64,000 nucleotides of DNA from positions 12,529,001-12,593,000 of the forward strand of contig OU015567.1 of NCBI GenBank assembly GCA_907165135.1, read 5' to 3'. How positions within the stretch are numbered: the first letter of the stretch is position 1; the number at the start of each line of letters is the position of its first letter. The notes under the pieces are model-generated. The model was not told the DNA's origin and did no database searches. It was given only the letters and a program-made list of their open reading frames with translations. The position numbers were made by a program, and so were the translations under genes. The DNA is from Oikopleura dioica (Eukaryota > Chordata > Appendicularia > Copelata > Oikopleuridae). Of the stretch, positions 42,397 through 54,400 are shown in pieces.

Positions 42397-43080
42397 TCAA
42401 TCATCAAGTTTATTTTCAGTTTCAAGAGTTTTCCAAAAAGAAAGAATTTGCGATTCCTTGATTTCGTCTAATTTCTTTTTTCGACTAAGGCCAGAGAAAT
42501 ACATAAGACTGGTCTTCTGACTACATTTTTTTCTCTCTTCTTTCTTCTTTACACCAATGCCAGAGCAAATCGGACATTTGAGTTTTTGTTCGAGATCGTC
42601 AGCTATTGCCTCTTCGGAATCGGTTTGCTTTCGTTTTTTGAATGCATCAAAAATGCATGATTTTCCAACAAAATGGAGACATTTATCAAAGTTATCTACC
42701 AACATATGTTTATCTTCGTCGAATTTTGTCTGACATCTTTCGCAATTGACTTGGTTTTCAATGATAGACAAGCGGAAATCTTCGCATGTATGAAAACGCA
42801 TGTATGTAAAAAACGCAAGGATCATTGTTCTTTTATAAGATTGATATTCTTGAACTTCTCTCTCAAGATCCAAATCTATAAAATCCTTCTCATCGTCTTC
42901 GTCTAAATCAAAATTGACGATTTAAGCCAAAACTTTTCCATGCTTACCTTCATTTGCCTCTATTTCCTTATACCGTTTTAACTCGCTGCGAAGCGCCTCT
43001 ATTTCTTTCTCTAGTGAATTGTATGAAGGCCTACGAATGCTCTCTGCATATTCTATCGCGACTCTTTCTTCGCTCGGCAT
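42397..43080 (-). CDS. RING-like zinc-finger protein with N-terminal coiled coil
   Basis: Two minus-strand exons, 42948-43080 and 42397-42902 (45-bp GT-AG intron), encode 212 residues. The N-terminus (MPSEERVAIEYAESIR) leads into a charged heptad-like helix (SLEKEIEALRSELKRYKEIE) and an acidic patch. Residues from about 100 carry a RING-type series: CERC, a 17-residue spacer, CxH (CLH), a cysteine in GKSC, and CPIC followed by a lysine-rich tail. The interval before CPIC is longer than usual, and not every canonical RING ligand is obvious. An E3 ubiquitin-ligase role is therefore possible but unproven. I do not recognise a specific orthologue. It stands isolated in a gene-poor stretch. Confidence 0.65.
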
Positions 43081-46000
43081 TTTTTGGAATGACTCGATGT
43101 TTCTGAGTCTACCTGATTTTGCAGTTCCGGCTAATAAAACTTATCAAGCAAATATCGCTATCTCAGAAGGCAGGAGCTGATGCTCAGGTGGTGGGAATTG
43201 AAATTTATCCACTTCCTTGACAAATAAAACTTAAAAATTCTTTTGTAGGAAGGATGTATGCATTTGGTGATATCACTTTTACCGCGAGAGATTGCTTGTT
43301 AAAGATTTTGAAATAGAAAGACAGGATGAGTGAGTCGTTGAGCCTTTGATTTGGTGGCGTAAAAACGCGAAAAATTTCTTTCGGCAATGCAAAAAATGCG
43401 CGCTGGCATCTCATCTGCAGGTGCTGCATCGATCTTTTTGCGCTTTTGTGAAATGTTACCCCCTGATTTTCTCACAAATTGAGGAACGTTTCTTTCTCTC
43501 ACTTTCGTAAATCCCCTATCCTCGTTTTACTACAGTATTACATAACGATTCTCACGTAAATCCCTACCGACTTCACAATTGAGCGTTTCGGGTTAACCCT
43601 GCTTCCGGATTTGGGGAACTTTGCCGCCCGAAATTTGAATTTCTTTGAAGGATCACGAAATGCAAATTTCATCGCATCTCGAATTTAGAAAATTTATTCG
43701 CACTTTCTCTCAACCTTTTCTCATTTTCCCAGCGTTTTAGATTTCTGTTTTCAAGTGTGATGAAAGCATTGCAGAGCCACGAGGGAAATGAATTGTAAAT
43801 GTAAGTTTCTTTCGGGCCGAAATAAGAATAATTTGAATTTTCAGGCTCTTCATACGGATTTTGTTTCCAACAAGCATGACATCCGAAAACGCTGGTTTTC
43901 AGAAGCACAGAGTAAGTTACATAACCAGGTGTTTCAACTCAAAGACACGCCAAAATTTCTTGTGAAAGCTGGCTATTTTCGGCTTTGATAATTTAAGCGC
44001 CCTGTTGTTTCTCGCCCATCTCGGATTGCAGTAGCCGGCCTCTAATTCATTCCTGGCACGTGATTAAAAGCACAGTTTGAAACTTCAGATCAAAGGTTAA
44101 AATGTTGCACGGCAACACCAAGACGTTGTAATTTGGCTCAACCTTTTCGCCTCCAACAGTGTTAATGCGCCACAATCAGAGAAGATAGAAATTAACTTCT
44201 ATGACCAAAAGTTGATCGACTACTAGAATGTCTCTCAAACTTATTCAAAGAAAATCAACTCAAAATATCAGCGTATTATACAGTATAGAATGATCAAAAA
44301 ATATTTCAAAAAATCTTCTTTTGATGAGTCATGAATGAGAGAAAAAGGCTGTACTGGCTGGTTGAGTTTTGATGTTCCTTGATTTTCTTGTGATGATCTT
44401 CCTCCGGGTGTCACATTTCGATCGAGAGGATCACACCGATCGGCCACTGGCTCAACGGAGAATGAAAATGGATTAGCTTGCGGGCCCCGTTGAGGATATC
44501 TACTCAGATTTAGAATAGAAATGCTGCAGCAAATCGAACAATCCGTAATCTATTAAACACATCGGGTTTCATGGGTCTTTTCGGCAATTTATTTTTCACG
44601 AATCGAGTTATTAAATTTCAAATAGTCCAACCCAACCCTAGAAAAGGGTTTGGGTTAGGGTTACGTCAAGAAGTTTGGCGAAAGAAAAGCCACTTCTACG
44701 AAGCACTGTCTGACACGAATCACGAAACAGAGTCACCCATGTGCGTTTTTCGTCTTTCTTCGTCAGAACGAAATTAGGCCCGTTGTGCCGCGTAAAAACG
44801 CCGAAGCCGATCACCTGCGAAAATATTTGAAGTTGAATTGTGCTGTGGACCACTTTTCCGTGAAGGATGATCGGCCCCGCGCTGGCGAAAACACCTGTCA
44901 AAGCGCTGAAAGAGACTTTCAAGCGTAATCCGCCGTTTAGGCTACGCCAAATCGAATTCAGTACTTTAACCTGTTCACACAAACCAGCACCTGCAGCGCA
45001 TTAATTTGGCTAGAGAAAATTTTACCAACGAAAGCTTCTTTTCTTTTTCGAACGAATTCGTACTTTAATGAATACAGTACTTTAAAAAACGGCCTAACGC
45101 ATCTTAAAAAGAATGCTCGTCCAAAGTCTATTAATACAAAAAGTTCAAGCATGCTCCTCTTCCTGCGCCCTTTTCCTCCCGTCTTCATTCCACGACAGAA
45201 TCTCCAAAATTTCGATTTTTCGGCTTTTCGAAAAGGTTGAAAATCATTAATCACGCATTCGCTGATTCTGGGTTGCAAATAAAAAAGGGTAGATTTAGAA
45301 TGTTTTCTGCGGTGAGAAAGTGGCTCGTTGAAGAGTTTGGTGATCCGGGAATCCGCCATAATCTAGGCGGCGAAGCCCTTTTTTATACGCGGCTTCTAAT
45401 TCGACCCCTGATGCTCATTTTAACAGTTACAGATGTTTCTCAAAATAAGGCAATAGAATGAGTTTTCATGAAAATTCGTATTTTCATAGAATGAATCAAA
45501 AAACTCAGATCCGACCTTTTTAGGGTTGAATTGATTCAGTAAATCAATTTCTAAATATCATGTCATGGATTCTATATTTTATGTAAAAGATAAAATAAAG
45601 CCCAGCTGGCTCTAAAATTTGTTGATACATTATATAAAAACACGTTGTTCGTGGTACCTTTTTTCGAGTAACGTTTACGTTTTGCGATAACGATATGAGT
45701 ACAAAAACGATGATAAACGACTAACCCTTGACCTGCTCGATAAAGCAGTGTGTTTGTGTCAGCGAAAATTTGGAAAAGAAGCACTGTGAGTATATCAGAT
45801 GCGTCCCCAGCGAAAGTACCGCTGCGATAAGGTCCGCTGCGGCCGGCCCGCGGTCGATAACGCGACTGAAACGATTCAATGAACACGTGAGCTACTCTTC
45901 CGGAAGAATTTAAAATTTATAAAGTTTAAAATTTATCCTTTCAATTTTCATTTTTCTTTCTGCGAAAAAGAGCGCATGTTTTGTTTTAGTGAATTTCGGG

Positions 46001-47682
46001 CTTAGCAGATGCTGATCCGACACTGTCTCGAGTGTCACATGAGAAAAGAAGCACTTCCTCGAGGAGCGTCCAGTTACCACACTGCATAAATATAACTACA
46101 GAAGGTGTCTTCACTAGAATAATGTCATTTCTCGGCACTCTCACACGAAAATTAGCATGAGAAGAGATTAATTCTAAGTCGACAGTTTGGGTCTCAGAAA
46201 TTCAAAAGCTTCTTCAGAAAACTCTTTATTTATAGTAAGGCTTCGTTAAACTCAACTCTTGAGGGAATTTATCTGTTTAATATTGTAGTGAGACCCTTAT
46301 TTTTTTAGTTGTCTAGTCTTCCCAAAAAATGTTCTGCTTTAAAAAATCTAAATTGATTCGAGAACGATCACGTGTTCTTCTGATCTGGTTGTTATTTCGG
46401 GATAAGTTGATTTTGTTTTAGAAATTATAGCACAAGTTTCGGAAAAAGTGGGTCGCCGACTTTGATCGCTGTTAGAATAACGACTAGAAAATTAGATTTT
46501 GGAAACGAATTGATTAAATGGTTATTGCTTGAATTTTATCATCGGATTAGGAGTCATTTTCGATGTAGAAGTTGGAAGCTCAAGTTTGTTTTATCTTGTT
46601 AAGTAGGCACTAAGTTCATCTCAACCCGCGGGACTAGTTATCAGAAGGGCTATCGCGAGCAGTTCGAGCAGCTTCACTGTCAGACGAGGTGCCATTTACA
46701 TCACCATTATCGGGCTGAAGACGGAGGAACGCGACGCTCCGGCATTTCTAATGATATTTTTATTCCCTAACCTTCTGTTGCATACATTCTTTGGAAATAG
46801 AAGCCAGTAGACTTGTTCAATCATGTTTTCAAATCATGCATCGATCAAAAAATCAAGACTATTTGCAATACTAATATATTTTGACTGATAATAATTAAGA
46901 TAACAAAAACTGGTTCAAAACGAAAGTTGAAGACACCAGAAAAAGTAGAAGACGGAAGGGCCCTTTCCAGAAGGACTCGACTGGGGAACCGGGCGAAATG
47001 GGGTTGAAAACTTATGCCCTCACTTTCCGCTGGCGAGATAACAGCTCTCTTTTAATTATTGCGGTTTTCTATCTCGAGTTTTACTGATAAGAAAGATGGC
47101 CATTGATGATAACTCGCGTGGAAAATTTCCAATATGATGTTCCAAAAGACTACCCAAAAAAGGACAAGTTTCTCAATTTCCCAAGAAAATATGGTTATTT
47201 GGTGGAAAGTCGTTTGAATTTGGAGTGGCATTTCGTCAGGTGACAATTGAATTCGGGTGACCCCTCTACCGCGGCATGCGTTCACATTTCGCATTAGTAG
47301 ACAACTTCTAACCAACTGCGCAAGTCGTTACCCAGCAGGTGTTGCAGAACTCCGGCAACACCCGTGACGAGGTAACTCTTGAATTAGAGAGCGACTTCCA
47401 GAAAGCACGAGCGTACTCACTTAAATATTTGCGTTTATTTTAACCTGCACAATTCGACCTTCCATTATGTTGCATAGACACTTCAGATATAGGGTCTGGA
47501 GTGAGCCTGCTACGCCACTCGAGAACAATACGCGCTTACTAAAAATACGTGCTTGGCTATCCTTAGAATGCGTCCGGTGCAGGAGCAACAAAATACAACA
47601 ACTCTCGTCTGACCGGATATGTAAAAATTGAGAAGTGAACTGAGTTCTTTTTATTTCCATATATTTTGGTCAATAAAATTTG
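43081..47682. other. gene-poor region
   Basis: About 4.6 kb, mostly AT-rich. Many short open frames on both strands lack splice signals and family motifs. A small palindrome with telomere-like words (aaccctagaaaagggttt then gggttagggtt) lies near 44635-44662. A GC-rich patch (ctgcggccggcccgcgg) lies near 45838. No RNA gene recognised. Confidence 0.4.
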
Positions 47683-48418
47683 TCAGCAGAACCAATTCTC
47701 ACAAGTTGTTGTTGTTGATGTTGTAGTCGATGACGTGAGACTTGACCCTGATGTAGAAGAAGGGATGGATGAAGTCGTCGATGTCCTTGTCGTTGAAGTC
47801 GACAATGTTTTTGTTGTGGATGTTGTTGTTGATTTTGTAGTATCGTATTCGTGTATTGTTGTTGATGCAGTCCCAGTTGATGATATCACTGTGGTGTTCA
47901 TTTGTGCCATGGTTGAAGTGAAGATTGTTGTGCTCGTATCCACGTTTGTGATTTTTGAAGTGGATGATGATATGGAGCTTTGAGTAGTTATGATCGACAT
48001 GGTAGTGATCTCTGTTGTCGTTGGTGATATGGATGAGCTTGTTGTGTTCGATGATACTGACGATGATGTTGATGCTGATGGTGCTGTTGTTGTTGATGAT
48101 ATAGAGTCTGTGAATGTCGAAGTTGAGGTTGATGAGAATGTTGAGCTCGACAGTGTTGATGGTGTTTTTGACGAAGTTATTGTCGTTGTTGTCGAAGTCG
48201 GTCTGGTTGATTCCCATTCACTCGACTGTGTTGATGAACTGAGAGTCGAGTATGTTGATGAGTTCTCATCAGTTGTCGAACCCTTTTCTGATAAACTCAT
48301 CCACACCGGTGTCAGACCGACCAACGTGACACCAACAGTTATCGCTGAACATTACCACAGATAAATACTTAACAAAGTTCAAATTAATTTAATAATTACC
48401 AAAAACAAAAACTGCCAT
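47683..48418 (-). CDS. short secreted mucin-like Thr/Ser-rich protein
   Basis: Two minus-strand exons, 48400-48418 and 47683-48344 (55-bp GT-AG intron), encode 226 residues. The spliced N-terminus MAVFVFAITVGVTLVGLTPV is a hydrophobic signal-type sequence that exists only after splicing, which supports the intron. The rest is almost entirely Thr and Ser with few charged residues (for example TSTTTTITSSKTPSTLSSST), a likely O-glycosylated mucin domain. It ends CENWFC, with the only two cysteines. No vWF, EGF or PTS repeat period is clear. It could be a house-secretion (oikosin-like) or mucus component; this is inference from composition. Confidence 0.6.
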
Positions 48419-51400
48419 TTTCCATTTTCGATTAGCTCCATTAGTTTTGATCGGTATTCTCGCACAAGACTCTATAAATAAAAAATATCTAAGGTAAGAA
48501 TAGGTTGAAATCTACCATCATCATCCTCTGTTTCTCGATTAGCCTCTAACATCAAGATTTCTTACGTCGAATTGACATGATCTCCCAGGTTACAATGAGT
48601 TTTATAGATTTTACACAAGGATTTTTAAATAGATATTTGAACTTTTATATCACGATATGCGGTTGGATGAGTTTGTCGAGCAACCACAGTTCAGCATTTG
48701 CAGGAAGAAACATTTTTTAGAAAAGATCAAAGTCGGAAGAAGAACGTCCTTGATTGGATTGTGTACCGTCGCGTGGATTACACAGTTGTACTCTGCGGTG
48801 TGGCGGCTCATCCGACACAATTCGCGGACGTGCGCCAGATTAGCCGCCAATAGTGGCGCGCTGAAAAATGACCATCAATCTGCCCGATTCCTGCGCGGAA
48901 ATCGAAATCCTTCGCACCACCACACTCCTGCATTATCTCACATCCCTTCTGTGAACCAGTTCGCTTCATTTCATGCCTGCTTCCCAAGTGAATTTACTTT
49001 TGAACTTTTGAGATTCTCAGCATCTATTTTTCGAATCTCTACTTCAAAAAGTGTCCAAGAAAACCAATTTTTCCAACATGTTTTTCTTTTACAATCTCGT
49101 CTATCGTATTCTCAAACTCGCTAAGAAGATAAGTTAATGAAAATATTAAACAAAAGGAAACCTTTTTTGTTGATCGCGAATTCTTGACGCAATAACGAGA
49201 TTGCAAAGCTTCGCAATCCCAGGGAAAGCGACTCTCACTCTTTCGTTCATCTTTACCATTTCTAAAGGAAGTCAATCATGCTCCCAAAGAAAGAAGTTTA
49301 CCTAGACATTTGATGTACATGCTGTTCAAATTATAAAAACTAGTCGAATGATAGGGCGATGAATTCACAAACGTAAAAATTAAACTAAAAAGATTCACTT
49401 TCATTCTCTGTTTTTTTGAAAAAATTGAATAAGAAGTCTGTTTTTCGAAATGTCCCGTCTTAAATATGAGACGCTTTATCATATAAATTATGTAAAAATA
49501 AATAATAAAAGCCATTTTCATTTGAGAATATCTTCTCATTTAGACCTGAAAGTAAGGCTTTTTCTGTCATGTTTTGAAAAATAAATATGAAATAAAAAAG
49601 AGAAGACACTCTAAGCAAACAATGCCAGTCTGATTTCGTCACATTCTTACACTTATTTTCGCGAAAATCGTCGGCCACGTCCTGAACATCTTTGTTGGCC
49701 AAAAAATATCTTTTGAAGCTGTTAACAAGAAGTTACGGTTCTAACTTGTTTATGCACGTGAGGAACCGTTCCTTGAAGCTCGAATTTATTCAAAGTGGAA
49801 TCGAACGTAATTCACTTTTTGGATTTGGGGTGGGATGGCGCATAATTAAGCTCAACCGAGCGAACTGTATAAAGAACATGAGCTCATCTAGCTTTACTCT
49901 TGTTAAAAACCGCACTGCCGGTATAAAGGATAAATTCACGTGTAGATTACTTTTTCATGAGAAGCTACAGTTGCGTGAGAGTCCTCTGAGGGGCATAAGA
50001 CGATTAGCCGAGCAGATTTCCGTTCTGAATTTGACCTAAAAGTCGCAGACTCAATCCGCTCAAATATTCAACAAACAGCGTTGTTATTCTGATATTATCG
50101 AAACTTCAAACGATTTCAACTTGAAAGAAAACACTTTGAAAGCAAAATGCTAAGTTTGGAATTTGCACAAACGGGTAGAACATGAACAAGGTTCACGTAA
50201 TTACGCAAGAGCTGTAAACAAGCATTTCCGTGGAGAAATAGTTGAAAGAGAGCGTCGGGGTCTTACTCTAAATACTTCTTTCCAGTAATCATCTTTTCCG
50301 AGAAGCAAAAAAAAAAGATGCTTGTTTGGTCGGATTCTACAAGATTTAAGGCTCAACGAGAATCTTTAAAAACTATAATTAGGGATTGAAAGATTTTCAG
50401 CTACAAAATTTTCCCGAGAAAGATTCAAAAATAGGTCAGTTTTTCTTGAACCAAGTATTTTTTTCGGAAAATTAGAAGTGGTTCTTTTTCAATTTTTATA
50501 ACCGAAAAAGCTTGGTAGTTAGGCAGCTGAGAAGAAGCACATGGCAAATTGTGTCATAATGAAAGAGCCGCGGCCTTCAAACATCTGTAGGAATGTTTCG
50601 ATGTGGCGGAGCGTTAGAATAGCTCGGCTGCACATTCAAAGTTCATTTTCGAAGCTTCATTTTCCCAATCATTCAAAATCATTTGACCAGTGTTTTGCTT
50701 CTTCAGCTGGCAGTTTTTCTTTCTTCAGGACCCTGATATCGACGTTTTTCCAAAGATACGGAATCAGTGTTAAATAATAATTATCTCCCTGCGCTCTCAC
50801 GTACTTGAATTCAAAGTAGTGCCTTTCAAAATGAAGCGTAAAACATTGTTTGTCGCGGGACGACTTCACATTGGAAACAGTGCGCCTCAATTCGGTACTC
50901 GCGACCTTCTATTGACCCTTTTCCATCTCAGCGCTTTCGCTCGCAAACTGGAATTTCTTATAGACTCAACTTTAGGTTGAAGCAAAAGAATAAAGAGAGG
51001 ATAATGCGGCGTTAGTTGAACGTTCTCTCTGCTAGTTTTTAGCTGATTTTGCATTTTAGCGTGAATAATCTGCTCAACTGAGGCGACTTGAGGGAATAAA
51101 AGGATTGTTTGCCGAATAACAGAAGCGATACAACAGTATTTTCAGACTTTTTTGGGGGCGAAAGAGTTCTGTTGAAAATCTGAGTCAGAAATCTGCTGGC
51201 AATCGTGTTGTGTGACTTTTTATGTTTTGGGCTTTGGCCGGTCCCGCGCCGATTGTCTAAATGGCATCGTCAACCCTTCGATCGGATTTGCCACGTTCAC
51301 AAAGTGAAAAAGTGTACACGATTTTCGAATAAGTATTTTTCCCAAAGGTGTCAGCGGATTCGACACGCTTGTACTTCGAAATGCTCGATTTAAATGTTCT

Positions 51401-54400
51401 CAAAATGCTTCTCTTTTTTTATTGCAACTACTGGGTCAGTTCTACTGTAGCTGAGCTTGAGAAGAAAGAACAAGGACCCTTCAATTTTCGAAAATCGCGA
51501 CCGCTCCACCCCCAAATATTGTTCTTTTTGAGTACTTTTTCTTCTTGGGCGCGGAGGAGGAGACGCAGTACTCTGGACATACGTCTCGGGCCTTTGAAGT
51601 GTTCCGGCTACCTGCCACCCGCCTGCTGACATAATCGCAGTTTTCATTTCCAAAGAGAATTTCAGATTTTTTAAAAACTTGAGATGTGAAAGCTGCTTCC
51701 GACGCGCAGAATGTCTTCACTCATGGAGCACCACTTCAATGAGAAAATAATGTTTTCCGCGGCTGTTTCAACTTTCGATTTTAGGTTCTATAAATGTGCT
51801 GTCGAGTCAGTCCGTATATTTGAAGAAAAATTCTTAATAAAATATTGACATCAAAAGGTTATTCTCTCAAAATATGAAATTACGAAGATAAATGCATTAT
51901 TGAGCTGACTCAGCAAGAAAATGTTTAATTTGCGACCACGAGTTCGACGAAACAAACATACTTCGTCATTTTTAGTTTGTAAGTACAAGAAAATCAATAA
52001 TTTTCAATCACGCGCGTTACAAGTTGTCCTCGACCACGGAAATGGTGGAACTAAAGCCGATCTGTGGATGTTTTCGGAAGTGATAACTGACCCACAGGAA
52101 ACACCGCGCCGATCAATCTCTTCATTTCCTCCCTTTCTACAAATTTTCTTCGTAAGCAACGTTCCGCCACTTTCGCACGTGTTTCTCATCTTCCTGAACC
52201 CTCTCTTTCGTCCTCAAATAAATTCATCCCCCGAAAAAATCTGCAAATAAAATTACTGGAGCATAAAATCAAATTTTCTCTTTCATGAGCGCTTCAAATG
52301 GGAAAGAAAAACAAGAAAAACGTTACGGAAAAACGTGTGGAAATGAGGTGCCCGGAAAGTCGCCTTCAAAATTGGATAATCTCTTCCGAACTTGGCGATA
52401 ATTTTTACGATTATTTTCGTTTTCCGCTGAGTGGAATCTACTTAAAAGCGTCAATTTAAGATTTTTTGATTTTTGAATAAATAATATAGTTAATTTTATG
52501 ATAAATTTACGGCGAAAAAGACTCATTTTTTCGAAGAAAATCAAGGTTTTTCGCTATTCTGAGAAAGAAATTAGTGTTCTGAGTTGGGTTAAGTCTGACA
52601 CCTAAGCCGGCACACGTTTTGGCCGTTCGATCAAGTAATTATTAGGGTATCCATCTTCGTACCGCGCCGCCGTTTGGAAAGCGCTTACACAGCCGCCTAA
52701 CACCTTGACACGTCATTTTCTTTCTAAACTTTCGTCCATGACTTCGGTTTTAATACTGAAAAAATCAAAACTTTTTCGATCGTCTGGCGCTCACAGAAGC
52801 TCACTTTTACTGAGAACTTTGTTACAAGGGGAATTGTTGACCGCCAATTCCGGCATTCTTCTTTTGCTATTTCCTATTTCCGGAAATTGAACGCTTTGGA
52901 ATGAACGCTCCGCTAGAATCAGGTCAACTAGAATGAGCAAGAGTATGATTATTGACTTACTGAGGCTGCCCTTTAAAATTTGTATTTTTCGTCTTTTGAC
53001 TGGGCTGCGATGCTGGTTTTAGTGGCAGGTGGCGAGCGCAAAGTCTTCCGCATAATGTCACTGAGAGCGATGCTCGCTGCATTTCAAACTCGGTTACGCC
53101 GTTCGTACTCTCTCTCCTCGAAAAGGGACAGTAATCGCCTCAGTACACAGTACACGTGACATGCAATGAAATTCTGCGGACGAGTGGGTTTTCTTCTTCT
53201 TCCTCTAAGGCAATAGAATTATGGCAAATAAGGACTCAAGAAACAACTTTTTCAAGCGAAAAAATAAACAGAGAGAATTCAAAAATGAGAATCTTTTTTG
53301 GTCGAGAAGGGACCTTTAAAACAGCGTGTTCACGCGTTGATATGAATTATTATCAGCGGTAATTGGCTGCAAAAACATCGGAGTAAGACGTTATCATCTT
53401 ATGTTTTAAACTTAAATCGAGCGGTTAATAATGAGAGACCAACTTAGCAGCGAGAAAATGTTGAATCTCATTTAGAAATATTATCAAGCTAAAAGTGTTC
53501 TTAAAATTTCTATTGACGAAGTTCTGCCAGTTTTGATAACAGCCGCTAAATTAACCCTCTGACCTTGCGTAGATGCATCTGCTTGTTTAAATTAGAAAAA
53601 GGCTTTTCTTATATTTTCAAAGCAAAAGATTTAATTCGCAAGTTAAAACAAGTGTCAAAATGAGTCAGGCAAGAAATTCATTATGCTGTTCCAAGGAATT
53701 CGCATTTTTATTTCTATTTTGGAAGTAAATTCAGCTTTCAATTTGCTTTCAAACCCCAATAACGGTTCTCTTTCTCAATCAAATTAGAAGAAATCTTGAA
53801 GAGGTTTTTTCTGACTCATTGTTTCTATCGTCAAAGATCGATTTCCGAAGATAAAGTCTTACAAATGAAAAAGAACTGATTTCACTTGTGCGCAATTTTA
53901 CGGGAAAGAAATTAAACGCAAAGGGCAGTAGCGGCAATCTTAACGTGCTAATGCACAACGGGCGAAATTGGCGGAATGAACCCCTTAAAAGCACGACGCA
54001 GCTCTGTTTGAATCCACTTCCGCCACACTTGCCAGAAACGTCGTGTTTAACATTTCACCTCGCTCAGTGACGTTTTGAGCATAATTCTCGTCGTGGCGAA
54101 ATTATTCTCCTTTTTTGTATGTTTAGAGGGGATGTTTCAGAAAGTGTTCTCCTCGTTGTTAAAATATGGTCAGTTTGGTTAGGGGCAGCGTGTTTCTTTG
54201 CGGGCCAAGGATAAACGGGGCGCTTTTTAGAGCTCCAACGTGGTCTAAACATGTAAAAATACTCATTATCAAAAGTTATACAGCAGGTGCTCATTTTAAG
54301 ACTACCCCAGAAGGCAGTGGTTTTCAAAAGAGAATGATATTGTCTAGCAGACAATTCACTGTTTATCTATATAATGCTGAATAAAGAGGAGACAGGTGTG

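Noticed and set aside
44635-44662. Telomere-like ccctaa/ttaggg words
   Set aside because: Only one or two hexamer copies in a small palindrome; not an interstitial telomere array.
47699-48364. Open frames on both strands overlapping the mucin-like gene (Asn/His/Asp-rich and Val/Asp-rich)
   Set aside because: They are other-frame readings of low-complexity Thr/Ser codons; only the minus-strand Thr/Ser frame gains a signal peptide by splicing.
48657-49124. 155-codon plus-strand frame
   Set aside because: Random-like composition, no splice partners, no recognised motif.
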